From Actinomycetota bacterium (GTDB taxonomy: Bacteria > Actinomycetota > Thermoleophilia > Gaiellales > Gaiellaceae), in assembly GCA_013697465.1 (NCBI GenBank), contig JACCWU010000307.1:1-6758 (forward strand): a stretch of 6,758 nt of DNA, read 5' to 3'. The position numbers were made by a program, and so were the translations under genes. Shown in pieces: positions 1 to 5,813 of this stretch; position 1 is the stretch's first letter; every line of letters starts with the position of its first letter. Under the pieces are notes generated by a model, which worked only from the letters and a program-made list of their open reading frames with translations, made no database searches and had not been told where the DNA came from.

Positions 1-1300
1 AGCGGAACGGCTCGGGCGGGAAGGCTCCCACCTTGCTTCGGGGAAACAGTCCGCTGGGCCGCTCGGGCAGGCGGGTTGCCGCCCACTCGTCGTCGCGGCG
101 AAGAACGCGCGAGGCGACGATGCGCGCGGTCAGGTGCGCCGGGCCGACGCCGTTCCCCGAGAAGCCGTAGACGTAGTGGAGGTCGTCCCTGCCCTCCAGG
201 CGGCCGATGTACGGCAACGCGGTCGGCGTGCGGTCGATCGGTCCCGTCCAGCTGTGGGTGATCCTCGTGTCTCCGAGCTGCGGGTAGATCCGCCGGAGAT
301 CGGCCGCGACCGCCTTTGCACGCGGCGAGCTGCCGTCGAACCTCGTACCCACTCGCCCGCCGAACGCGAGTCCGCCTCCCCCCTTGCCCCAGGCGATACG
401 CCCGTCGTCGGTCCGCCGGTAGTAGTTGACGAGCAGCCGCGCGTCCGAAACGCAGAGCCCGCTCGCCAGGCCCAGCTCCATCAGACGCTCGGGGATCGGC
501 TCCGTCGCGACCATGTCGCTCGCGATCACGACGAGCGAGCGGCGGAGCTCCCGGAACTGCGCGATCCAGGCGTTCATCGCGAGAATGACCGTGTCGGCCA
601 CGACGGCGCCGCTCGGGGTCCGAACCCTTGGCGGACGCGAGCGCTCGAGCGCCGTCATCGGCGAGCCCTCGAAGATGCGCACACCGTGCTCGAGGGCGAC
701 GCGGCGCAGACCGCGCGCCAGGAGCGCAGGCTGCACCGAAGCGGCGGTCTCCTCGAAGACGCCGGCTAGCTGCACAGGAGATCCCGACAGCCGCTCCATC
801 TCCTCGCGCCCCAGCGGGCGGAACGGGCTCTCGCCGAGAGACTCCGCCGCCGAGACCGTCTCCTCCCAGGCGCCCACCTGCGCCGGCGAGGTCGCGCTCC
901 AGAGCCAGCCGTCGGCGCGGTAGCCGGCGTCGATCGCGTGCGCCTCGCAGAAGCGCCCGATCTCGCCGACCGAGTCGGCGGAGGCCGAAGCGAGGCGTCG
1001 TCCCTCCTCGGGGCCGAGCAGCTTGACGAGCGTCCCGATCTTTGCCCACCACGAGAGCACGAAGCCGCCGTTTCTGCCGCTGGCACCGCCGCCGCAGACG
1101 TCGGCTTCGACGATGGCGACTTCGAGCGACGGCTCGAGCTCGAGCAGCCGAAGCGCCGTCCACAGGCCTGCGTAGCCACCGCCGACGATGCAGACATCGG
1201 CGCGAACCTCTCCCTGGAGCGGCGGGCAGCTCTCCTCGTTCGAGAGCGCGAGCGCCTCCTCGAGCCAGAGGCTGCGTCGCTCGGGCGGGACCGGTGTCAC
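1..1300 (-). CDS. FAD-dependent oxidoreductase, DAO family (C-terminus cut by window edge)
   Basis: The frame is open from GTG at 1300 to base 1, giving 433 visible codons and no stop. A Rossmann dinucleotide-binding motif, GGGYAG, is at residues 40-45. The DAO-family segment GASGRNGGF (about 72-80) and a conserved C-terminal FAD-contact stretch, YGFSGNGVGPAHL (about 378-390), are both present. The N-terminal SLWLEEA stretch and the late FPPEP segment resemble soluble amine-oxidising DAO proteins (PuuB/OrdL, sarcosine-oxidase-like), usually about 450-470 residues, so roughly 20-40 residues should lie beyond the window. Such enzymes oxidise secondary or primary amines with FAD. The substrate cannot be read from sequence; in this carnitine/betaine context an N-methyl amine such as dimethylglycine or sarcosine is a guess. 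The GTG start overlaps the TGA of the upstream flavoprotein gene (GTGA, 1300-1297), so the two are very likely cotranscribed and translationally coupled. No clear Shine-Dalgarno sequence was seen. Confidence -1.
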   Translation of the reverse strand, partial: MTPVPPERRSLWLEEALALSNEESCPPLQGEVRADVCIVGGGYAGLWTALRLLELEPSLEVAIVEADVCGGGASGRNGGFVLSWWAKIGTLVKLLGPEEGRRLASASADSVGEIGRFCEAHAIDAGYRADGWLWSATSPAQVGAWEETVSAAESLGESPFRPLGREEMERLSGSPVQLAGVFEETAASVQPALLARGLRRVALEHGVRIFEGSPMTALERSRPPRVRTPSGAVVADTVILAMNAWIAQFRELRRSLVVIASDMVATEPIPERLMELGLASGLCVSDARLLVNYYRRTDDGRIAWGKGGGGLAFGGRVGTRFDGSSPRAKAVAADLRRIYPQLGDTRITHSWTGPIDRTPTALPYIGRLEGRDDLHYVYGFSGNGVGPAHLTARIVASRVLRRDDEWAATRLPERPSGLFPRSKVGAFPPEPFR

Positions 1301-3186
1301 AGCGCAGCAGCCACGTCGTGGCCGCTCCGGATTGCATCCTCCACCAGTCCCGGCGCCCGCGCGTCGCCAGCGGTGGTCGCGGCGAGTCCGCGGTCTCGCA
1401 AGACCGTCAGAAGCGAGTCCGCCGGCCGATGCCGCCCCGCATGGACGACGGACGCAGCACGAATCGCCTCGTGTGTTCCTTCCCGCTCGACGACGACTCG
1501 GTCGCTTTCGACCGACACCACGCGCACGCCGCGCACGAGGCGAACGCCGGCAGCCTGCAATCGGCGCCTCGTCGGCGCGTCGGCCAGCGTGTGGACGAGC
1601 GACCCCGCGGGCGCGACGCCGTCGCCGACGAGCGTGACCTCGCGACCGGCATTCGCGAGCGTCTCGGCGACCCCGGCTCCCTTGCGATGCCCTTCCTCGT
1701 CGAGAACGACGACCGGCCCGGAAGCTTCGGCGCCCCGCAGGACGTCGACCGCGGAGATCGCCCCGGGATAGCGCTGCCCCGGCTCCGATCCCGTCGCGAC
1801 CACGACGAAGTCGGGCTCGAGTCGGAGTACCGCGTCCGCGTCGGCGTCGACTCCGAGCTCGACGTGGACGCCGAGCCGCTCGAGCCGGCGAGCGCGCCAG
1901 TCGATCAGGTAACGGTGGGCGCCCTGCCGCGGGAGCCCGGCCGTGAGCGCGACCTGGCCGCCAAGCGACGGCGCACGTTCGAGCAAGGTCACGCGGTGGC
2001 CCGCTTCGGCAGCCACCCGCGCGGCCTCCAGACCCGCGATGCCGCCGCCCACTACGACCACGTGACGTGCCGTGGCCGCGCGCGGGACCGCCCTCAGCTC
2101 GAAGCCGGCGTCGGGGTTCTGCACGCACGCGATAGGAAACTTGCGCAGGCGGCGCGCAACACAGAGGTTCAGGCCGACGCACTCCCGGATCTCGGCTTCC
2201 TCTCCCGCCTCGGCCTTGCGAACGAGGTCCGGATCCGCGATCTGCGCCCGTGTCATCCCCACCAGGTCGCAGCTGCCCTCGGCGAGCGCGCGCTCCCCTA
2301 TCTCCGGCCGTGTGATCCGGCCCTCGGCCAACACCACGGCGGCCGGAACCGCCTGCTTGACCGAGCGCGCGAACGGGATCCCGAAGCCGGGCTCGTAGTC
2401 GAGCGTCGGCATGAGCAGATCGAGGTTGTCGTAGTCGCCGTTGCCGATGCCGAAGTAGTCGACGTCGCAGTGCTCGGCAAGGTGCGCGACCGCATCGACG
2501 TATCCGGGCATCGACGCCGTCACGGTGACACCGAGCAACGGCTCGTCCCCGAGCGCGGCGCGAAGCGCGTCCAGGATCTCGCGCGCGAGGCGTAGCCGGT
2601 TCTCGAGCGTGCCGCCGTACCCATCCGAGCGGCGATTTCGGGCCTCGGACATGAATCCGTCGACGAGCGTGTCGTAGGCGAACATGCACTCCACGCCGTC
2701 CACGCCTGCTGACCGAGCGGTGCGCGCCGCGCGGACGTGGCCGTCCACGAGCTCGTCGATGTCCTCGTCGTCGAGCTCGTGCATGAGACCCGGACCGCCG
2801 CCCGGAGGCGGTCCTCCCGAGACGCTCCAGAGATCCCGCATGGTCGCGACCGGGTCGGCGTTAGGACCGAGGTGGTAGAGCTGGGACACGAGGGCCGTGC
2901 CGTGGGCATGCACTGCTTCGACCGTCGCCCGTAGAGCCGGCCCGAAGCCCTCGTCCTCGAAGCGGTAGTTCTGCGGCGTCACGCCTCCCGACTGCAGCAC
3001 CGGCAGCGGCTCCACGACGATCAGCCCGGCGCCTCCCGCCGCCCGCGCCTCGTAGTAGGCGCGTGCGCGTGCGCCGGGGATGCCGTCCTGCGAGAAGGAA
3101 GCGGTGTGCGCGGTGAACACGACGCGATTGCGGAGCTCGTGCCCGCGCAACGAGATCGGCGACAAGAGCCGCGGAAACCCGGCCAC
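1297..3186 (-). CDS. TMADH/DgcA-like flavoprotein: OYE-type TIM barrel plus FAD/NAD-type domain
   Basis: This 629-residue protein has an N-terminal OYE-type FMN barrel (about 1-330), a short cysteine cluster (336-354), and a C-terminal dinucleotide-binding half with VVVVGGGIAGLEAAR at 376-390 and a second nucleotide-fold segment near 491-523. The architecture and the closing GDARAPGLVEDAIRSGH (607-623) match trimethylamine dehydrogenase, dimethylglycine demethylation protein DgcA, N-methylproline demethylase and 2,4-dienoyl-CoA reductase. Family members oxidise N-methyl amines or reduce enoyl-CoA. Oddities: the Fe-S ligands read C336, L339, C342, C354, so the second cysteine is Leu. H27-T28 replaces the His-Cys that bears 6-S-cysteinyl FMN in TMADH. 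The barrel active-site stretch is ECMFAYDTLVDGF (166-178), lacking the usual Tyr/His residues. GTG at 3186 is the first start after an in-frame TAG four codons upstream, and lies six bases after a -10 box. It is first in a two-gene unit with the DAO gene. The exact substrate is unknown. Confidence -1.
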   Translation of the reverse strand: MAGFPRLLSPISLRGHELRNRVVFTAHTASFSQDGIPGARARAYYEARAAGGAGLIVVEPLPVLQSGGVTPQNYRFEDEGFGPALRATVEAVHAHGTALVSQLYHLGPNADPVATMRDLWSVSGGPPPGGGPGLMHELDDEDIDELVDGHVRAARTARSAGVDGVECMFAYDTLVDGFMSEARNRRSDGYGGTLENRLRLAREILDALRAALGDEPLLGVTVTASMPGYVDAVAHLAEHCDVDYFGIGNGDYDNLDLLMPTLDYEPGFGIPFARSVKQAVPAAVVLAEGRITRPEIGERALAEGSCDLVGMTRAQIADPDLVRKAEAGEEAEIRECVGLNLCVARRLRKFPIACVQNPDAGFELRAVPRAATARHVVVVGGGIAGLEAARVAAEAGHRVTLLERAPSLGGQVALTAGLPRQGAHRYLIDWRARRLERLGVHVELGVDADADAVLRLEPDFVVVATGSEPGQRYPGAISAVDVLRGAEASGPVVVLDEEGHRKGAGVAETLANAGREVTLVGDGVAPAGSLVHTLADAPTRRRLQAAGVRLVRGVRVVSVESDRVVVEREGTHEAIRAASVVHAGRHRPADSLLTVLRDRGLAATTAGDARAPGLVEDAIRSGHDVAAAL

Positions 3187-3198
3187 GACGCGAGTCTA
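3184..3198 (-). promoter_or_regulatory. Leaderless promoter of the TMADH-like gene
   Basis: On the minus strand, TAGACT (3198-3193) matches TANNNT and ends exactly six bases before the GTG start (3186-3184). This is the geometry of leaderless actinobacterial genes, where transcription begins at the start codon. No Shine-Dalgarno sequence is present at normal spacing. No convincing -35 element was seen 17-18 bases upstream, where the sequence is GCGTCC or GGCGTC. It may therefore depend on an activator or an alternative sigma factor. Confidence -1.
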
Positions 3199-3210
3199 CG
3201 ACCGTCGCGA

Positions 3211-3230
3211 CGAGTGGACGCCTCCACGCG
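3211..3230. promoter_or_regulatory. Candidate operator: 20-bp imperfect palindrome
   Basis: The 20 bases centred at 3220/3221 form a dyad with 8 of 10 pairs matching; its core is GTGGA-N4-TCCAC (3214-3227). The centre is only 2 bp from the midpoint of the 64-bp divergent intergenic region. The dyad covers the -35 position of both promoters: TGGACG at 3215-3220 for the rightward gene, and about 3216-3222 for the leftward one. A second, perfect 10-bp palindrome, CGTCGCGACG (3203-3212), abuts it. A dimeric regulator bound here could control both units at once. No regulator gene is in the window. Confidence -1.
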
Positions 3231-3253
3231 AGCTTTCGTAGAGTCGCCCGGTG
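3215..3253 (+). promoter_or_regulatory. Leaderless promoter of the BKACE gene
   Basis: TAGAGT (3239-3244) matches TANNNT and ends six bases before the GTG start at 3251, mirroring the opposite promoter. TGGACG (3215-3220) is a 4-of-6 match to TTGACA with an 18-bp spacer. No Shine-Dalgarno sequence precedes the GTG, so transcription probably starts at or next to the start codon. The -35 hexamer lies inside the candidate operator. Confidence -1.
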
Positions 3254-4147
3254 AACACCGAGGTCTTCATCACCTGCGCCGTGACGGGAGCCGGCGCGAC
3301 GACCGGCCGCTCGGAGCTGGTGCCGATTACCCCGCCGCAGATCGCTGACGCCGCGCTCGAGGCGGCTCGAGCCGGAGCGGCCATCGCACACATCCACGTT
3401 CGCGACCTCGAGACGGGCGGCCCCGCGCGCGACCCGGCTCTCTACCGCGAGGTGGTCGAGCGAATCCGCTCGGCCGACGTCGACGTCGTCCTCAACCTCA
3501 CGGCCGGGATGGGGGGCGACCTCGTCCTCGGCGGCGTCGAGTCGCCGCTTCCGCCGAATCCGGTCGGAACAGACATGGCCGGAGCGACGGAGCGCCTCGA
3601 GCATGTCGCCGAGCTCCGGCCCGAGATCTGCACCCTCGACTGTGGGACCATGAACTTCGCCGAGGGCGACTACGTGATGACGAACACGCCGTCGATGCTG
3701 CGCGAGATGGCGCGACAGGTTCAGGCGCTCGGCGTCCGTCCGGAGATCGAGGTCTTCGACACGGGGCACCTCGTCTTCGCGAAGCAGCTCGTCGCCGAGG
3801 GTCTCGTCGACGATCCCCCGATGCTCCAGCTCTGCCTGGGCATCCCGTACGGGGCGCCGGACGATCCCGCCACGCTCCTCGCCATGGTCAACCAGCTCCC
3901 GCCCCGGTGCGTGTTCTCGGCGTTCGCGATCGGGAGGATGCAGCTCCCGTTCGTCGCCTTGGCGCCGCTCGTCGGCGGCAACGCGCGGGTGGGGCTCGAG
4001 GACAATCTCTGGCTCGAGCGCGGCGTGAAGGCGACGAACGGCGCGCTCGTCGAGCGGGCGGTCACGATCCTGGAGACCATGAACGTCCGCGTGCTCGGCC
4101 CGGCCGAGACGCGAGAGAAGCTCGCACTCACGGAGCGGGTGACGTGA
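3251..4147 (+). CDS. cdhC: Beta-keto acid cleavage enzyme (BKACE, DUF849), probable 3-dehydrocarnitine cleavage enzyme
   Basis: This 298-residue TIM-barrel protein has the length and motifs of the BKACE/Kce family. Visible motifs are N-terminal ITCAVTGAG (7-15), the metal-binding HIHVRD (47-52, with H47 and H49 as zinc ligands), NLTAGMGG (82-89), a GIPYGAP loop (197-203) and VGLEDN (247-252), where E250 should be the third metal ligand and D251 is next to it. Family enzymes condense a beta-keto acid with acetyl-CoA to give acetoacetate and a new acyl-CoA. The next gene is a carnitine dehydrogenase-thioesterase fusion, so the substrate is most likely 3-dehydrocarnitine, giving betainyl-CoA plus acetoacetate. 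Family membership is firm; the substrate rests on context. The GTG start gives a normal N-terminus and sits at the expected leaderless position. It is the first gene of the rightward unit, with 151 bases to the next start. Confidence -1.
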   Translation: MNTEVFITCAVTGAGATTGRSELVPITPPQIADAALEAARAGAAIAHIHVRDLETGGPARDPALYREVVERIRSADVDVVLNLTAGMGGDLVLGGVESPLPPNPVGTDMAGATERLEHVAELRPEICTLDCGTMNFAEGDYVMTNTPSMLREMARQVQALGVRPEIEVFDTGHLVFAKQLVAEGLVDDPPMLQLCLGIPYGAPDDPATLLAMVNQLPPRCVFSAFAIGRMQLPFVALAPLVGGNARVGLEDNLWLERGVKATNGALVERAVTILETMNVRVLGPAETREKLALTERVT

Positions 4148-4160
4148 GACCGAATGCGCA

Positions 4161-4179
4161 GCGGCCGCGAAGCGGTCGC
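4161..4179 (+). other. GC-rich hairpin just after the BKACE gene
   Basis: GCGGCCGC (4161-4168) pairs with GCGGTCGC (4172-4179) around a GAA loop, giving eight pairs including one G-U, 13 bases after the BKACE stop codon. No U-tract follows (CACTTTAGGG), so it is not a standard intrinsic terminator. It could stabilise or partly terminate the message. Its right arm plus CCA also resembles the tail of a degenerate preceding repeat unit (see the repeats downstream). Confidence -1.
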
Positions 4180-4185
4180 CACTTT

Positions 4186-4239
4186 AGGGATCTTCGCGCG
4201 AGCGGGATCCGCGTATGCGGATTCCGGTCTTGCGCCAAG
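4186..4239 (+). repeat. Tandem hairpin repeat, unit A
   Basis: This is the first of two tandem units with a 58-bp period. Bases 4186-4235 match 4244-4293 at 39 of 50 positions with no gap. The unit reads AGGGATCTTCGCGCG, then a 10-bp stem (4203-4212 with 4217-4226, one G-U) capped by a GTAT loop, then CTTGCGCCAAG (4229-4239), itself a small inverted repeat. It is non-coding: the period is not a multiple of three, and it lies between the BKACE stop and the conserved N-terminus of the next enzyme. It resembles REP/BIME-type intergenic palindromes. Confidence -1.
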
Positions 4240-4243
4240 ACTC

Positions 4244-4296
4244 AGGGATTTTCGCGCGGCCAGAATCCGCTCGAGTGGATTCTGGTCTTGCGCAAG
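4244..4296 (+). repeat. Tandem hairpin repeat, unit B
   Basis: In this second unit the stem is 11 bp (4260-4270 with 4275-4285, one G-U) with loop TCGA. As DNA it is a 26-bp near-perfect palindrome. The tail CTTGCGCAAG (4287-4296) is a perfect 10-bp palindrome reaching within two bases of the ATG at 4299. Within the stems, pair G4204-C4225 of unit A becomes A4262-T4283 here, a compensatory change. Pair G4206-T4223 becomes A4264-T4281, and G4211-C4218 becomes G4269-T4276. The loops differ at all four bases. Pairing is thus kept while sequence drifts. Confidence -1.
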
Positions 4297-4298
4297 TG

Positions 4299-5813
4299 AT
4301 GCACGTCGCACTCGTCGGCGGCGGCGTCATCGGCGGCGGTTGGGCGGGGCGCCTGGTCGAGAACGGCGTCGACGTGACTATTCACGATCCGCATCCAGAG
4401 GCCGAGCGCCGCGTACGCGAGGTCTTGGACAACGCGGAGCGCGCCTGGGCGCGGCTGACGCTGGTTCCGCGCGCTCGCGGCGCTGTCTCCTTCGCGGACT
4501 CGCTCGAGGAGGCGGTGGCCGACGCCGCCGTGATCCAGGAGAGCGCGCCCGAGGACGAGGCGCTCAAGCGACGGCTGCTCGCGGAGATCGACCGACACGC
4601 GCCGCCCGAGGCGCTCGTCTGCTCCTCGACATCGGGGCTACTGCCGTCGCGTCTCCAGCTCGACATGACGCACCCGGAGCGCTTTCTCGTCGGGCACCCG
4701 TTCAACCCGGTGTACCTGCTGCCCCTCGTCGAGGTCGTCGCGGGCGAGCTCACCTCCGAGAACGCTGTCGCGCGCGCGCTCGACTTCTACGTCTCGCTCG
4801 GCATGAAGCCGCTGCGCATCCGCAAGGAGGTCGACGGGTTCGTGGCCGACCGCCTGCTCGAGGCGCTCTGGCGCGAGGCGCTCTGGCTCGTCCACGACGA
4901 CGTCGCGACGGTGGAGGAGGTGGACGACGCGGTCCGGTACGGGCCCGGCCTGCGCTGGGCCCAGATGGGCACGTTCCTGACGTACCGCATCGCGGGCGGC
5001 GAAGGCGGCATGCGCCACTTCCTAGCGCAGTTCGGCCCCGCCCTCGGATGGCCGTGGACGAAGCTCACCGACGTTCCCGAGCTAACGGACGAGCTTGTCG
5101 AGAAGATCGCCGCCCAGTCGGACGCGCAGGCCGGCGGGCTCACCGTCCGCGAGCTCGAGCGACTGCGAGACGACAACCTCGTCGCGCTCCTGCAGGCGCT
5201 CCGAGCTCGAGACTATGCGGCGGAGAAAGTGCTGCGTGCGCACGAGGCTCGACTGCTAGAGGCCCCCGGAAACGGCTTCGCCGCACCCGACCCGACTCAG
5301 CCGCTGCTGCTGCACGAGACGCTCGTGGAGCCGGAATGGATCGACTGCAACGGCCACCTGACCGAGGCTCGGTACCTCCACGTCTTCGCAGAGGCGACTG
5401 ACGCCTTCCTCCGCTACGTCGGAGTCGGTGCGGAGTACCTCGCGGGCAGCCACAGCGCGTACACCGTCGAGACGCACCTCCGGCATCTGCGGGAGGTCGC
5501 CGCCCTCGAGCCCCTCCAAGTATTGACACAAGTCCTCGGCGCCGACGAGAAGCGCCTGCATCTCTTCCACACCATGCGGCACGCCACCGCCGGAGAGACC
5601 CTCGCAACCGCCGAGCATCTCCTCCTGCATGTGAACACCGCCGAGGGCCGAGCACGGCCCTGGCTCGAGCCCGTGGCCGGGTCCGTCGCCACCGCCGCTG
5701 CTGCGCATCGCGCCCTACCTCTCCCCGAGAGCGCCGGTCGGGCAATCGTGCTGCGGCGCGGCCTAGAGACTCAGCAGCACGACACCGGCCACAACGACCA
5801 GGGCGCCAACTAG
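4299..5813 (+). CDS. lcdH: L-carnitine dehydrogenase fused to betainyl-CoA thioesterase
   Basis: The protein is 504 residues from ATG 4299. Residues 1-180 are a Rossmann NAD domain with VGGGVIGGGW (6-15), the SSTSGL loop (109-114) and a catalytic His-Glu pair in GHPFNPVYLLPLVEVV (H133, E145), spaced as in 3-hydroxyacyl-CoA dehydrogenases. Residues 180-320 are the helical C-terminal dehydrogenase domain (GFVADRLLEALWREAL). Residues about 335-465 are a 4HBT hot-dog thioesterase with IDCNGHLTEARY (348-359), D349 being the likely catalytic acid. Fusions of carnitine dehydrogenase to betainyl-CoA thioesterase are known, for example in rhizobia. Together with the upstream BKACE this covers carnitine to glycine betaine. 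The frame is open upstream to ATG 4215, but those 28 residues come from the hairpin repeats and precede the normal N-terminus, so they are rejected. GTG 4296 is an equally close alternative start. There is no Shine-Dalgarno sequence. The last 17 or so residues overlap the convergent EamA gene by 51 bp. Confidence -1.
   Translation: MHVALVGGGVIGGGWAGRLVENGVDVTIHDPHPEAERRVREVLDNAERAWARLTLVPRARGAVSFADSLEEAVADAAVIQESAPEDEALKRRLLAEIDRHAPPEALVCSSTSGLLPSRLQLDMTHPERFLVGHPFNPVYLLPLVEVVAGELTSENAVARALDFYVSLGMKPLRIRKEVDGFVADRLLEALWREALWLVHDDVATVEEVDDAVRYGPGLRWAQMGTFLTYRIAGGEGGMRHFLAQFGPALGWPWTKLTDVPELTDELVEKIAAQSDAQAGGLTVRELERLRDDNLVALLQALRARDYAAEKVLRAHEARLLEAPGNGFAAPDPTQPLLLHETLVEPEWIDCNGHLTEARYLHVFAEATDAFLRYVGVGAEYLAGSHSAYTVETHLRHLREVAALEPLQVLTQVLGADEKRLHLFHTMRHATAGETLATAEHLLLHVNTAEGRARPWLEPVAGSVATAAAAHRALPLPESAGRAIVLRRGLETQQHDTGHNDQGAN

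Noticed and set aside
134..1771. Plus-strand open frames across the DAO gene (134-769 and 938-1771)
   Set aside because: They are shadows of the DAO and TMADH-like genes, with biased composition and no domain signature. The opposite strand carries the Rossmann and DAO motifs.
1042..2595. Long plus-strand open frame (517 codons) opposite the TMADH-like gene
   Set aside because: It is antisense to a protein with clear flavin, Fe-S-like and FAD motifs. High G+C leaves few stops in the opposite frames, and the translation is Arg/Ala/Glu-rich with no recognisable domain.
2792..2814. 8-bp perfect inverted repeat GGACCGCC / GGCGGTCC in the TMADH-like gene
   Set aside because: It encodes a Gly/Pro-rich loop (residues about 124-131). 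GGN and CCN codons are reverse complements, so the dyad is a by-product of the amino-acid content.
4161..4190. Intrinsic terminator after the BKACE gene
   Set aside because: The hairpin is GC-rich but has no U-tract, and the next gene belongs to the same pathway on the same strand.
4215..4298. 28-residue N-terminal extension of the carnitine dehydrogenase
   Set aside because: It is translated from the hairpin repeats and precedes the normal start of the Rossmann strand (MHVALVGGG). The repeat period of 58 is not a multiple of three, so it shows no protein-level repeat.
3721..4311. Minus-strand open frame antisense to the BKACE gene and through the repeats
   Set aside because: It is antisense to a well-supported enzyme. 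Its first part comes from the two repeat units read in different frames, so peptide conservation is not expected.
4154..5401. Alternative plus-strand frame of 415 codons over the fusion gene
   Set aside because: The translation is mostly Arg/Gly/Ala with no motif. The neighbouring frame encodes the dehydrogenase and thioesterase signatures.
5523..5528. Perfect TTGACA inside the fusion gene as an internal promoter
   Set aside because: No TANNNT-like -10 lies 16-19 bases downstream, and no plus-strand gene start follows nearby.
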